From: Actinocrispum wychmicini
GTDB lineage: Bacteria > Actinomycetota > Actinomycetes > Mycobacteriales > Pseudonocardiaceae
Length of the DNA: 64,000 nucleotides
Direction of reading: 5' to 3'
Assembly: GCF_004345645.1 (NCBI RefSeq)
Contig: NZ_SLWS01000005.1
Coordinates: 558,001 to 622,000, forward strand
Under the pieces are notes generated by a model that saw only the letters and a program-made list of their open reading frames with translations, searched no databases and had not been told where the DNA came from. Every line of letters starts with the position of its first letter. Positions within the stretch are counted from its first letter, which is position 1. The position numbers were made by a program, and so were the translations under genes. Shown here in pieces: positions 16,594-26,279 of this stretch.

Positions 16594-17310
16594 ATGGACT
16601 GTGGGACGTGCACGGAGGCCTTGTCCGCCCGGCTGGACGGGGAACCGGAGCCGGTGCCCGCCGCCGAGGTGGACGAGCACCTGGCGACGTGTCCGAAATG
16701 CCAGGCATGGCAGGCGGACGCGGTCTTGCTGCACCGGCGTGTCCGCGTACGCGCGGTGACGCCGACGCCGGACCTCGTCGGTGCCGTGCTCGCGCAGACC
16801 CGGCCGCGCCGCAAACCCCTGCTGCGCATGGCGCTCGGCGCGATCGGACTCCTGCAGCTGCTGCTGGGCGTGGCCCAACTGTTCGGCCCTGACCCGCACG
16901 TGCACAACGGCGGTGAGGTGCTGACAGGTCACCTGGTCAACGAGAGCGCGGCCTGGAACCTTGCCCTCGGCCTGGCGATGCTCGCCGTCGCGTGGCAGCC
17001 AAGGCGGGCTGCCGGGCTGTTGCCCGCCGTGGCCGTGTTCGTGGGCGTGCTCAGTGTCCTGTCCCTCGTGGACGTGGCCACGGTCGGTGTCCCCGGCACG
17101 CGCCTGTTGTCGCACGTCCCGCTGCTGTTCGGGCTGGCGTTGCTCTACCTCGTGCACCGCGAACACCGGCAGGGCCGGGATCCGGCCCCCACCGAGCGCG
17201 CCGGCGACGACATCACGCACGCCGTCGAACCCGACGAACCCGGCGAGGACCGTCGCGCCAAGTCGACCCGGCCCTGGCTACGCCCCGCCAGCCACCGCCG
17301 CGCGGCGTGA
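16594..17310 (+). CDS. Zinc-finger (ZAS-like) membrane protein, putative anti-sigma or sensor
   Basis: A 238-residue protein. The first 40 residues carry the zinc-binding anti-sigma pattern His29-x3-Cys33-x2-Cys36 (HLATCPKC), plus Cys3 and Cys6. Four or five hydrophobic segments follow (LRMALGAIGLLQLLLGVAQLFG, AAWNLALGLAMLAVAW, GLLPAVAVFVGVLSVLSLV, VPLLFGLALLYLVH), and the tail is charged. The cytosolic zinc motif with multiple membrane spans suggests a membrane regulator, but no sigma factor gene is adjacent. ATG 16594 was chosen since the finger starts there; a TATGTA box lies just upstream. The 3' end overlaps the convergent ATPase gene by 33 bases. Confidence 0.75.
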   Translation: MDCGTCTEALSARLDGEPEPVPAAEVDEHLATCPKCQAWQADAVLLHRRVRVRAVTPTPDLVGAVLAQTRPRRKPLLRMALGAIGLLQLLLGVAQLFGPDPHVHNGGEVLTGHLVNESAAWNLALGLAMLAVAWQPRRAAGLLPAVAVFVGVLSVLSLVDVATVGVPGTRLLSHVPLLFGLALLYLVHREHRQGRDPAPTERAGDDITHAVEPDEPGEDRRAKSTRPWLRPASHRRAA

Positions 17311-19629
17311 CGCGATCGCCCGCTGGATCCACCAGACCGCTTCCACCAGCACGACTCCGATGGCGGCCCAGAGGATCGCCGTCCACGTGTAGCCCGCGTC
17401 ACTCGTGTCCAGCTCGAAGAACTTCCGCGCGAACGGCAACACGAACAGCAGCACCGACCCCAGCGTCATCACGCCGATCAGCCCGATCTTCCACCACTTG
17501 TACGGCCGGGCCACGATCGCCAGCACCCACAACCCCACGATCATCAAGGTGATCAGCGCGGTCGTCCCTGCCTGCTGCGGTGTCGCCTTGCCGTGCACGA
17601 GCATGTACGACACGAATGTGACGGTCGCGATGACCGCCCCGGACGGGATGGCCAGTCTCAGCACTCGGCTCACGAAGCCGGTGCGGGCGCGTTCGTTGTT
17701 GGGGGCCAAGGAAAGGACGAACGCCGGGATGCCGATGGTGAACCACGCGATCACGGTCACGTGCCGCGGCAGGAACGGGTAATTGACCTGCGCGATGCCG
17801 ACCATCAGGGCGAGCAGCACCGAGTAGACCGTCTTGGTGAGGAACAGGTTCGAGACCCGCTCGATGTTCCCGATCACCCGCCGGCCCTCGCCGACCACGT
17901 GCGGCAGGGTGGCGAACTTGTTGTCCAGCAACACGATCTGCGCCACCGACCGGGTGGCCGGGCTGCCCGCGCCCATCGCCACACCGATGTCCGCGTCCTT
18001 CAACGCGAGCACGTCGTTCACGCCGTCGCCTGTCATCGCGACCGTGTGTCCGCGTGACTGCAACGCGCCGACCATCGCGCGCTTCTGGGCCGGCGTGACC
18101 CGGCCGAACACCCCGCCGTTCTCGACGGTGTCGGCGAGTTCCTCAGAGGTTTCCGGGAGTGTCCGGGCGTCGACCGGGTTCTGCGCGTTCGGCAGGTCGA
18201 GCGACGCCGCGACCGCGCCGACCGAGACCGCGTTGTCGCCGGAGATCACCTTGACGGTCACGCCCTGCGAGTCGAAGTACTCGATCGTGCCCTTGGCGTC
18301 CGGCCGGACCTTCTGTTCCAGCATGACCAGGGCTTTCGGGGTGACGTTCCCGGGCGCGTCCGGGCTGTCGACCTGGACGTCGGTGTGCCCGAGCAGCAGC
18401 ACTCGCAGCCCCTGCGCGCCGATCCGCTCGGCTTCGGCGCGTTCCGTGCTGTCCGGCGGCAGCAGCACGTCCGGCGCGCCCAGCACCCAGTGATCCCCGC
18501 CGAAGCTCGCGCCGCTCCATTTGCGCGCGGACGAGAACGGCGCCACGGCGGTCGCGGTCCAGCCTGGGTCCTCGGGGTACGCCTCGGCGATCGCCTGCAG
18601 GCTCGCGTTCGGCCGCGCCTCGGTCCGGGCCAGTGCGGCAAGCGCTTGCGAGACGTCTCCGTCGAACTGCCGGACCTCGGCCAGCCGCATCCCGTTCTCG
18701 GTCAACGTGCCGGTCTTGTCCGCGCACACCACGTCCACCCGGGCCAGGCCCTCGATCGCGGGCAGCTCCTGGACCAGGCACTGCCGGCGGCCGAGCCGCA
18801 CGACGCCGACCGCGAAGGCCACGCTGGTCAGCAGGACCAGGCCCTCCGGGACCATCGGCACCAGGGCCGCGACCATCCCGCGCACCGCGTCCGCCCACGG
18901 CGCGTTGACGTTGAACAGCTGGTTGTAGATGGTCAGCGCGCCCGCCGGGATCAGCATCCAGGTGATGTACTTCAGGATCTTGTCGATCCCGGACCGCAGT
19001 TCGGACTTGACCAGGGTGAACTTGCTGGCCTCGTCGGCGAGCTTGGCGGCGTAGGCGTCCTTGCCGACCTTGGTGGCCCGGTACGCGCCGCCGCCGGCGA
19101 CCACGAAGCTGCCGGACAGCACCTGGTCGCCGGGGTGCTTGACGACCGGGTCGGACTCGCCGGTGAGCAGCGACTCGTCCACTTCGAGACTGTCCGCGGC
19201 CAGCGTCTCGCCGTCGACCACGATCTGGTCGCCCGGCCCCAGTTCGATCACGTCGTCCAGGACGACCTCGTTCGGCGGCAGGTCACTGGCCACGCCGTCG
19301 CGCCGGACCCGGGGGCGCGCCTGCCCGACGATCGCCAGCTGCTCCAGCGTCCGCTTGGCGCGCAGCTCCTGGATCATGCCTATGCCGCTGTTGAAGATGA
19401 TGAGCAGACCGAACAGGCCGTCCACGAAGTACCCGGTGGACAGGATGATCGCGAACAGCACGCCGAAGATCGCGTTGATCCTGGTGAACACGTTCGCCCG
19501 GACGATCTGGCCGACGGTTCGGCTGGCGCGGGCCGGCACGTCGTTGGTCTGTCCGGCCGCGACCCGCTGGGCCACGTCCGCGGCGGACAAACCGTTCTCG
19601 ATAACGTCGTTTTGGGCGTTTACCGGCAT
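17278..19629 (-). CDS. P-type cation-transporting ATPase (CtpE-like)
   Basis: A 783-residue P-type ATPase. It has the actuator motif LLTGESDPV, the phosphorylation motif CADKTGTLTEN, VAMTGDGVNDVLALKDADIGVAMG in the hinge, and about ten membrane helices. PMVPEGLVLLTSVAFAVG in the transport helix resembles mycobacterial CtpE, which takes part in calcium homeostasis; there is no N-terminal heavy-metal-binding domain. It lies downstream of a small membrane protein on the same strand with 59 bases between. Its 3' end overlaps the zinc-finger gene tail to tail. The ion is inferred by family resemblance only. Confidence 0.9.
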   Translation of the reverse strand: MPVNAQNDVIENGLSAADVAQRVAAGQTNDVPARASRTVGQIVRANVFTRINAIFGVLFAIILSTGYFVDGLFGLLIIFNSGIGMIQELRAKRTLEQLAIVGQARPRVRRDGVASDLPPNEVVLDDVIELGPGDQIVVDGETLAADSLEVDESLLTGESDPVVKHPGDQVLSGSFVVAGGGAYRATKVGKDAYAAKLADEASKFTLVKSELRSGIDKILKYITWMLIPAGALTIYNQLFNVNAPWADAVRGMVAALVPMVPEGLVLLTSVAFAVGVVRLGRRQCLVQELPAIEGLARVDVVCADKTGTLTENGMRLAEVRQFDGDVSQALAALARTEARPNASLQAIAEAYPEDPGWTATAVAPFSSARKWSGASFGGDHWVLGAPDVLLPPDSTERAEAERIGAQGLRVLLLGHTDVQVDSPDAPGNVTPKALVMLEQKVRPDAKGTIEYFDSQGVTVKVISGDNAVSVGAVAASLDLPNAQNPVDARTLPETSEELADTVENGGVFGRVTPAQKRAMVGALQSRGHTVAMTGDGVNDVLALKDADIGVAMGAGSPATRSVAQIVLLDNKFATLPHVVGEGRRVIGNIERVSNLFLTKTVYSVLLALMVGIAQVNYPFLPRHVTVIAWFTIGIPAFVLSLAPNNERARTGFVSRVLRLAIPSGAVIATVTFVSYMLVHGKATPQQAGTTALITLMIVGLWVLAIVARPYKWWKIGLIGVMTLGSVLLFVLPFARKFFELDTSDAGYTWTAILWAAIGVVLVEAVWWIQRAIASRRAAVAGGA

Positions 19630-19688
19630 GCCTCGACCTTATGTTGCCTGGTCGTGGCCCCGCGTCACCCCATGGGTTGACAGATCGA

Positions 19689-20102
19689 TCAGGCCTTGGT
19701 CTTGACCGCGCGCGGGTTCGTACGACGTGAGATGGACCCGATGAGCATCAGGAGTACTCCGGCCGCCGCGTCCCAGAAGCCCTGCTTGAACTGGGACGCC
19801 AGCGCCTCGCTGTGCAACTGCTGCCCCAGGAAGACCGAGATGACGGCCAGCGCGACGAGCGTGCCGATCGCCATCACCCACTTCCGGCCGATGATCAACC
19901 CGAACAGCAGCAGCAGGACGGCGAGCAGCGTGCCCACGAACAGCGAGCCGAACATCCCGGTTGTGTTGGTGGTCACGCCGTTCCAGAGGTCCGACAGCGG
20001 GATCTGCCTGCCTTCCCGGTCCCGGTACCAGGGCTGGAACATGCCGTACATGACCGCGGCCGAACCCGCCACGGAGGCCAGAATCGCGATCAAGGTACGC
20101 AT
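19689..20102 (-). CDS. Hypothetical membrane protein
   Basis: A 137-residue protein with four hydrophobic segments (MRTLIAILASVAGSAAVMYGMF, GSLFVGTLLAVLLLLFGLIIG, WVMAIGTLVALAVISVFLG and DAAAGVLLMLIGSI). A periplasmic loop WYRDREGRQIPLSDLWNG follows helix 1. No named family is recognised. The ATG at 20102 fits the membrane topology; the frame is open further upstream but there overlaps the divergent MerR gene on the other strand. It may be co-transcribed with the P-type ATPase. Confidence 0.7.
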   Translation of the reverse strand: MRTLIAILASVAGSAAVMYGMFQPWYRDREGRQIPLSDLWNGVTTNTTGMFGSLFVGTLLAVLLLLFGLIIGRKWVMAIGTLVALAVISVFLGQQLHSEALASQFKQGFWDAAAGVLLMLIGSISRRTNPRAVKTKA

Positions 20103-20120
20103 GGGACTTAGCATGCCAGG

Positions 20121-20870
20121 GTGGCGGAGTACCGGATCGACGACTTGGCCCAGGTGAGTGGAGTTTCCGTCCGCAACATCCGGGTGTACCAGGATCGCGG
20201 CCTGCTGCCGGCGCCGCTGCGGTCCGGCCGGGCCGCGATCTACACCGACGCCCACCTGTCCCGGTTGCGCCTGGTCACCAACATGCTCGGCCGCGGCTAC
20301 GCGTTCGCCCAGATCGCCGAGATGCTCGCGGCCTGGGAGTCCGGCCGGAGCCTGGCGGACGTGCTCGGCCTCGAAGAGGCGATGGGCGCGTCGTGGTCGG
20401 CGGACCTGCCCACCCAGGTCAGCATCCGTGAGCTGCGGCAGATGTTCGGCGCGCAGCTCACCCCGGCCACCACCAGGAAGGCGTTGGACCTGGGGCTGTT
20501 GCGCCGGCAGGGCCTGGGGTTCGTGGTGCCCAGCCCGCAGCTGCTCGCGGCCGGGCGTGAGCTGGTTCGGCTGGGGGTGCCGCTCGCGGAGGTCCTCGAT
20601 CTGGCCGCCGAGTTGCAGCGCGAGGTCGACCACGTGGCCGCGTTGCTGGTCGGTCTGGTGCGTCGGTACGTGCTCGACCCGAAGGGCCCGGACTGGCTGC
20701 CGACCGGGGACGAGGTGCCGTATTTCGCCGACGTGCTGCGCCGGCTGCCGCCCGTGGTGACGTCGGCGCTGACCGCGGCGGCGGCCCGGTCCACGGCCAG
20801 GGTGATCCCCGAGATGATGGGCGACCGGCTGGAGGCCCTACTCAAAGTAACCCCATTTGACCAGGCATAA
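20121..20870 (+). CDS. MerR-family transcriptional regulator
   Basis: A 249-residue regulator. The N-terminal winged helix YRIDDLAQVSGVSVRNIRVYQDRGLLPAPLRSGR is a typical MerR DNA-binding domain. The long C-terminal part (residues 75-249) has no Cys cluster, so it is not a metal sensor; it resembles larger actinobacterial MerR proteins of unknown ligand. It is divergent from the small membrane protein with 18 bases between the starts, so the shared region is the likely operator, and the membrane protein and perhaps the ATPase are candidate targets. Confidence 0.88.
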   Translation: MAEYRIDDLAQVSGVSVRNIRVYQDRGLLPAPLRSGRAAIYTDAHLSRLRLVTNMLGRGYAFAQIAEMLAAWESGRSLADVLGLEEAMGASWSADLPTQVSIRELRQMFGAQLTPATTRKALDLGLLRRQGLGFVVPSPQLLAAGRELVRLGVPLAEVLDLAAELQREVDHVAALLVGLVRRYVLDPKGPDWLPTGDEVPYFADVLRRLPPVVTSALTAAAARSTARVIPEMMGDRLEALLKVTPFDQA

Positions 20871-20942
20871 CATTCCTTGGCCATTGCACGATGACAATGC
20901 CGGTTGTAACGTTCGTTGCGGTCAGCGACGACGGGAGCGGCG

Positions 20943-22604
20943 ATGCGGGTCGAGTCTGGAGACGTTTCTCTGGCCGTGTACGAGCACGGAGATCCGGCGA
21001 ACCCGACCGTCCTGCTGATCCACGGCTACCCCGACGACCACGCCATGTGGGACGGCGTCGTCGACGCCCTGATCTCGCGCTATCACGTCGTCACGTACGA
21101 CGTCCGCGGCGCCGGCGACTCAAGCCACCCGCGCGCGGTGTCCCAGTACCGGTTGGAGCACCTGGCGAACGACTTCTTCGCGGTCGCGGACGCGGTCAGC
21201 CCGGCCAAGCCGGTGCACGTGGTCGCGCACGACTGGGGGTCGATCCAGGGGTGGGAGGCGGTCACCGACCCGCGGGCGCCGGCCCGGGTGGCCTCGTACA
21301 CCACGATCTCCGGGCCGAGCCTCGACCACATCGGGATGTGGATCCGTCGCCGGATGGCCAAGCCGTCGCCGCGGCACGTCGGGCAGTTGCTGAACCAGCA
21401 GCTGCACTCGTGGTACATCCTGTTCTTCCACACGCCCGTCGTGTCGGAACTGGTTTGGCGGCTGGGCGCCGGGAAGGTCGTCGCCCGGATCGAGGGCCTG
21501 AAGCACGCGCCTCGCGTCAAGAACGCCGTGCACGGCATGAAGTTGTACCGTGCCAATATCTTCCAGCGTGTCCGGGCGCCCAGGGAGCGGTCGACGGACG
21601 TGCCGGTGCAGGTGATCGCCCCGACCGGCGACCGGTACGTGACTCCGGCCCTGCTTGAGGATCTGCATCTGTGGGCGTCGCGGCTGTGGCGGCGGAAGGT
21701 GATCGGCCGGCACTGGGTGGCGACCGCCAAACCGGGAGTGATCGCGCGGATGGTGGACGAGTTCGTGTCCCATGTGTCCGGTTCGCCGGCGACGCATGCG
21801 TTGGAGCGGGCCAAATCCGGGCGTTCGCTCGTGGTGATCACCGGCGCCGGGAGCGGGATCGGGCGGGCGACCGCGCAGGAGTTCGCCGCACAGGGCGATT
21901 TCGTCATCGCCACGGACATCGACCTGGCCACCGCCCGGGAAACGGCCGACCAGATCGGCGGGGTGGCCTACCAGCTGGACGTGGCGGACGAGGCGGCGGT
22001 GAACGACCTCGCGAACCGGATCGCGGCCGAGCACGGTGTGCCGGACGTGGTGGTGAACAACGCGGGGATCGCCGTGGCCGGGCCGTTCATGGATACGTCC
22101 ACAAAGGACTGGCAGCGGGTGCTGGACGTGAACCTGCTCGGCGTGATCCACGGCTGCCAGGCGTTCGGCCGGCTGATGATCGACGCGGCCGAAGGCGGCC
22201 ACATCGTGAACATCTCCTCCGCGGCCGCCTACACACCGACAAGGTCCCTGCCCGCGTACGCGTCCTCCAAAGCCGCTGTGCTGATGCTGTCGGAGTGTCT
22301 GCGCGCGGAGTTGGCGCCGCAGGGGATCGGGGTGAGCGCCATCTGCCCCGGGATCGTCAACACACCCATCACCCGCGCGACCACGTTCGTGTCCGGGAAC
22401 CAGGAACAGTTGCGGGAACGTACGGCCCGTGCCTACCAGCGGCGGAACTTCCCGGCCTCTGGTGTGGCCCGCGAGATCGTGGCGGCGGTCCGTTCGAACC
22501 GGGCGGTCGTCCCCGTGACGATCGAGGCAAAGGCCGGCCTGTGGGGCTCCCGCCTCACACCGGGAGTAATGCGCCGCTTGGCCAGAATCGGGGTGGGACA
22601 ATGA
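20943..22604 (+). CDS. ephD: Bifunctional alpha/beta hydrolase - short-chain dehydrogenase (EphD-like)
   Basis: A 553-residue fusion. Residues 1-285 form an alpha/beta hydrolase of the epoxide hydrolase type (LLIHGYPDDHAMW oxyanion loop, nucleophile Asp in VAHDWGSIQGWE). Residues 295-553 form a classical SDR (ITGAGSGIGRAT, NNAGIAVAG, and the catalytic YASSKAAV). This architecture matches mycobacterial EphD, implicated in mycolic-acid modification; here the lipid substrate is unknown. The ATG at 20943 follows a GGGAG site. It overlaps the next hydrolase gene by 4 bases (ATGA), so they act as one unit. Confidence 0.88.
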   Translation: MRVESGDVSLAVYEHGDPANPTVLLIHGYPDDHAMWDGVVDALISRYHVVTYDVRGAGDSSHPRAVSQYRLEHLANDFFAVADAVSPAKPVHVVAHDWGSIQGWEAVTDPRAPARVASYTTISGPSLDHIGMWIRRRMAKPSPRHVGQLLNQQLHSWYILFFHTPVVSELVWRLGAGKVVARIEGLKHAPRVKNAVHGMKLYRANIFQRVRAPRERSTDVPVQVIAPTGDRYVTPALLEDLHLWASRLWRRKVIGRHWVATAKPGVIARMVDEFVSHVSGSPATHALERAKSGRSLVVITGAGSGIGRATAQEFAAQGDFVIATDIDLATARETADQIGGVAYQLDVADEAAVNDLANRIAAEHGVPDVVVNNAGIAVAGPFMDTSTKDWQRVLDVNLLGVIHGCQAFGRLMIDAAEGGHIVNISSAAAYTPTRSLPAYASSKAAVLMLSECLRAELAPQGIGVSAICPGIVNTPITRATTFVSGNQEQLRERTARAYQRRNFPASGVAREIVAAVRSNRAVVPVTIEAKAGLWGSRLTPGVMRRLARIGVGQ

Positions 22605-23407
22605 ACGTGAACTACGAACGCCGTGGTTCCGGCACGCCGTTGGTGTTGCTGCACGGGATCGGACACCGTTGGCAGGCTTGGGAACCAGTGCTGGACAAGC
22701 TGGCCGAGCACCACGACGTGATCGCGGTGGACCTCCCCGGCTTCGGTGAGTCACCGTCGCTGCCTGAGCCCTACTCGGTGCAGGCGGCCATCGACGCCAC
22801 AGTGGACCTGTTCGGCGAGTTCGGCCTGAACCGCCCGCACCTGGCCGGCAACTCGCTCGGCGGCATGCTCGCCCTCGAACTGGCCTCCGCCGGCCACGCC
22901 AGCTCGGTGACGGCGTTGTCGCCGGCAGGCTTCTGGGCGACGGCGAAAGGCCGCAACTGGGCCCTGCGAACCCTGTCGATGATCCGCGCGACCGGCCGGA
23001 TGTCCGAACGCACCAGAGCCGCAGTGATGAACACGAAGCCGCTCCGCCTGGTCAGCGGCAGTCTCCTGTTCGGCCACCCCTCCCGGGTGCCGGTGTCGGC
23101 GATGCTCGACGACCTGACCGCGATGGCCGCCGCGCCCGGCTTCGACGCGGTGGCCCGAGCGGGCCGCGACTACTTCTTCACCAGCCCGCCGCCCACGGTT
23201 CCGGCCACCATCGCCTGGGGCACCAGGGACCGGATCCTCTGGCCGGTCCAGGCCCGCCGCGCCGCCCAACTCCTCCCGGCGGCCCGCCACGTCACCCTGC
23301 CCAAGTGCGGCCACGTGCCGATGCACGACGAACCGGACCTGATCGTCCGAACGATCCTGGAAACCTCCGCCCTCGCCTCGGCGAAACCCGCGAAGGAAAC
23401 CGCCTGA
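22601..23407 (+). CDS. Alpha/beta hydrolase
   Basis: A 268-residue alpha/beta hydrolase with LLHGIGHRWQAW (oxyanion region), the nucleophile elbow GNSLGG (Ser), catalytic Asp in GTRDRILWP and His in CGHVPMHDEP. It may hydrolyse an ester or lactone. Its start overlaps the EphD-like stop, so the two enzymes may act successively on the same lipid. The C-terminus (SALASAKPAKETA) is a low-complexity tail. The frame is open far upstream inside ephD, which is not coding in this frame. It runs convergent with the coiled-coil gene, only 3 bases apart. Confidence 0.88.
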   Translation: MNVNYERRGSGTPLVLLHGIGHRWQAWEPVLDKLAEHHDVIAVDLPGFGESPSLPEPYSVQAAIDATVDLFGEFGLNRPHLAGNSLGGMLALELASAGHASSVTALSPAGFWATAKGRNWALRTLSMIRATGRMSERTRAAVMNTKPLRLVSGSLLFGHPSRVPVSAMLDDLTAMAAAPGFDAVARAGRDYFFTSPPPTVPATIAWGTRDRILWPVQARRAAQLLPAARHVTLPKCGHVPMHDEPDLIVRTILETSALASAKPAKETA

Positions 23408-23410
23408 TCG

Positions 23411-24217
23411 CTAGGAACCCGGCTTTCCGGTGATGATGTCGGCCTCGGTGTCCAATGGCTCCAACAGGTTGCTGCTCTTGCTCAGCAGGTCGCCGGTTTC
23501 CCGGAGGCGGGCCGACACGCGTTGCCGGAGCGTGGTCAGCTGGTTCACCTTCTGGTCCGCTTCGGCTGTTCTGCGGTTGGCGTCGGCGGTGGCGTCCGCG
23601 ACCAGCTTGGCCGCTTTCTGTTCGCTCTCCGCTCGGCGGGCCGCCACTTCCTGGTCCAGTGCGGCTTTCCGGGTGGCCATCGACGCCGAGAACTCCTGCT
23701 CGACCAGTTGGTGTTGCTTGTCCGCCGCTTCGCCGAAGCGGTGCCGGCGGGCTTCGGCGTCCGCGGTCATCTCGGTGAGTTGGGCGCGCAGGTCCGCCAT
23801 GGCCGCCGCGTGCTCGGCCTGCATCTGGGCCTGCTGGCTCTCCAGGTCGGCGACCAGGACCTCATAGCGGTTACGGAGGGTCGCGGCGGCCTTCTGCGCC
23901 GAGGCGAACGTCTTCTCGGCCGCCTCCTGGGCGCGGCCGGTGATCTGGGCGGCTTCCGCGCGCGTCACGTCGAGCATGGTCCGCAGCTCGGCGTGCACCG
24001 ACTCGCGGCCGCCGGTCACCGGCATGGTCGCTTCCTGGCGCATCGCGTTCAGCTCACGGGTCAGTGCCGCGATCTCCGCTCTGGCGGCGTCCCGGTCGGC
24101 TGTGAGCAGCCGGAGGTTGGACTCCAGGGTGGTGATCTGCTGTTGCACCTGGGCGCGGTCGAAGCCGTGGCGGACCACGTCGAAACCGAGCGGGTGGGGG
24201 GCGTCGGCGGAAGCCAT
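23411..24217 (-). CDS. DivIVA-like coiled-coil protein
   Basis: A 268-residue, mostly helical protein. The N-terminus (PLGFDVVRHGFDRAQVQQQITTLESNLRLLTADRDAARAEIAALTREL) resembles the DivIVA/GpsB membrane-curvature motif and first coiled coil. Almost all of residues 25-250 show heptad-rich, Ala/Gln/Glu-rich coiled-coil sequence, as in the polar-growth scaffold proteins of actinobacteria (Scy, FilP and cellulose-binding-like proteins). It may scaffold cell-wall growth. It is not the essential DivIVA itself, which would sit near ftsZ. Confidence 0.75.
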   Translation of the reverse strand: MASADAPHPLGFDVVRHGFDRAQVQQQITTLESNLRLLTADRDAARAEIAALTRELNAMRQEATMPVTGGRESVHAELRTMLDVTRAEAAQITGRAQEAAEKTFASAQKAAATLRNRYEVLVADLESQQAQMQAEHAAAMADLRAQLTEMTADAEARRHRFGEAADKQHQLVEQEFSASMATRKAALDQEVAARRAESEQKAAKLVADATADANRRTAEADQKVNQLTTLRQRVSARLRETGDLLSKSSNLLEPLDTEADIITGKPGS

Positions 24218-24245
24218 GGCGCGACCTTACCGACCGTGTCCAGAT

Positions 24246-26225
24246 TCACCAGTGGAACCCACGGGTGAGCCGCATCAGCGCGGCGGCCGCCGCGGACAGC
24301 TGGCGCTCACCCTTGCCCAGCTTGGCCTTTCCGCCGCCGCCCGCCGCCGTGGAGTCCGGGAACACCCGATATCCCTGGTAGGCGACCGCGTCCACCAGAC
24401 CGGGCGCCAGGGCGTACGCGACCTGGATGATTAACCCGGTCGGGGTGCCGACCTGCTTGGGACGGTCGCGCAGCGCTTCGATCACCATGTCCGCCGCCTG
24501 ATCGGGTGATTTTGCCGGGAACGCGTCGTAGAGCTTCGTCGGCCGGATCATCGGGGTCCGCACCAGCGGCATGTGAACGGTCGTGAACGTGACCCCCGCG
24601 CCGTGCGTCTCCGTCGCCGCGATCCTGCTGAAATAGTCCAAAGCGGCCTTGGACGCGACATAGGCCGAGAACCGTGGCGCGATGCCCTGCACGCCGATGG
24701 ACGACACGTTCACGATGTGCCCGAACCGCCGTGCGGCCATGTGCGGCAGCAGCGCGAGGATCAGCCGTACGGCGCCGAAGTAGTTGATGGCCATCGCGCG
24801 CTCGTAGTCGTGGAAACGGTCGTAGGACAACCTGATCGACCGCCGGATGGACCGGCCCGCGTTGTTGACGAGCATGTCGATCCCGTCGGGATGCTCCTCC
24901 AGCATCGCGGTGACCGCTTTGTCCACCGACTCGGCGTCGGTCAGGTCGCACGGGTACACGTACGCGTGCCCACCGGACGCCTGGATCTCCGACCGCAGTT
25001 CCTCCAGCTCAGCGGCACGCCTGGCGACGAGCAACGGGATCCCGCCCGCGGCGGCCACCTTGGTCGCGGTCGCCCGTCCGATCCCGGACGACGCCCCGGT
25101 GATCACCACCCGGCGCCCGTCCAGCGAGCCGTGCCGGCCGCCCCGACGCGCCCGGAACGGGTCAAGGTGCTCCCGCCAGTACCGCCACAGCACGTCCGCG
25201 TACGACTCCAGCTCCGGCACCGCCACCCCGTCCACCGGCGACGGGGTGAACTGGGCCGGGAAGGTCAACGCGGACAGCACGACCGGCGGGATACCCAGCC
25301 GGTCCAGCACCGCGTCCCGGGCGAGCGTGAACCCCGGCACGTACTCCGACAGCTTCGCCAACGACACCAACGGCCTGCTGACCCGCGAGTCCAGTTCCCA
25401 CGTGATCCCGGGCGCGCCCGCGGCCCGCGCGAAGGCGTCGTACACCGACCGCGCCGACTGCGGCTTCGGGTTGACCAGGTGGAACGTCCGCCCGTCCAGG
25501 CCCGGCGAGTTCACCAGCCGGGTCAATGCGTCGGCCACATAATCGACCGGCACGATGTTGGTGTCGCCGATGTCCGGTGCCACGACGGGCACGTGCGGCA
25601 GCGCGGCGAGCCGGGACAGCGCCGGGAAGAAGTAGTACGGTCCGTCCACTTTGTCCATCTCGCCGGTGACCGAGTGACCGACCACGATCGCCGGCCGGTA
25701 CACCCGCCACGGCACGGTCTCCTGTTCGCGCACCAACCGCTCGGACTCGAACTTCGTCCGGTGGTACGCGGTGACCAGGCGCTGCCCCACGTCGAACATG
25801 TCCGGCGTGAATACGCCCTCGTGATCACCCGCGACCGCGACCGAAGACACGTGGTGCAGGCAGCCCGCCTCGATGTCCTCGGCCAGTTCGATGACGTGCC
25901 GGGTCCCGTCGACGTTCGCGGCGACGCTCTCCTCGTCATCGGCCGTGACGTCGTACAACGCCGCCAGGTGCACGATGTGGTCGACGCGCCCGCGCAACGT
26001 GCTCAGGTCACGTTCCGAGATGCCCAGGCCGGCCTCGGCGATGTCACCGACGACCATGGTGACCCGCTGCGGCGCCGGCCACGTCCGGACCAGCCTGGCC
26101 AGCTTGTCCTGCGATCCGGCCCGGACCACCAGCCAGATCCGTTCCAGGTCGGTGCGGGCCAGCAGCCGCTGGACGAAGTGCCGCCCGATCAGCCCGGTCG
26201 CGCCGGTCACCAGATAGGTCGCCAT
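24246..26225 (-). CDS. Two-domain reductase: NAD(P)-binding acyl-reductase-like domain plus SDR
   Basis: A 659-residue fusion. Residues 1-370 are an extended SDR/thioester-reductase-type domain (YLVTGATGLIGRHFVQRLL; YHRTKFESERLV catalytic Tyr-Lys). Residues 385-659 are a classical SDR (VITGASSGIGRATATKVA; SAYVASKAALDYF). This layout resembles the fatty acyl-CoA reductase / SDR enzymes of mycobacteria (AcrA1-like), which reduce long-chain acyl substrates. ATG 26225 gives a start directly at the Rossmann fold; the frame extends 13 codons upstream. Lipid modification is likely, the exact substrate unknown. Confidence 0.85.
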   Translation of the reverse strand: MATYLVTGATGLIGRHFVQRLLARTDLERIWLVVRAGSQDKLARLVRTWPAPQRVTMVVGDIAEAGLGISERDLSTLRGRVDHIVHLAALYDVTADDEESVAANVDGTRHVIELAEDIEAGCLHHVSSVAVAGDHEGVFTPDMFDVGQRLVTAYHRTKFESERLVREQETVPWRVYRPAIVVGHSVTGEMDKVDGPYYFFPALSRLAALPHVPVVAPDIGDTNIVPVDYVADALTRLVNSPGLDGRTFHLVNPKPQSARSVYDAFARAAGAPGITWELDSRVSRPLVSLAKLSEYVPGFTLARDAVLDRLGIPPVVLSALTFPAQFTPSPVDGVAVPELESYADVLWRYWREHLDPFRARRGGRHGSLDGRRVVITGASSGIGRATATKVAAAGGIPLLVARRAAELEELRSEIQASGGHAYVYPCDLTDAESVDKAVTAMLEEHPDGIDMLVNNAGRSIRRSIRLSYDRFHDYERAMAINYFGAVRLILALLPHMAARRFGHIVNVSSIGVQGIAPRFSAYVASKAALDYFSRIAATETHGAGVTFTTVHMPLVRTPMIRPTKLYDAFPAKSPDQAADMVIEALRDRPKQVGTPTGLIIQVAYALAPGLVDAVAYQGYRVFPDSTAAGGGGKAKLGKGERQLSAAAAALMRLTRGFHW

Positions 26226-26279
26226 GACCGTGATTGTGCCCCCGATCCGCCGCTTGAGCGGCACACCGGGGGCGGGAAA

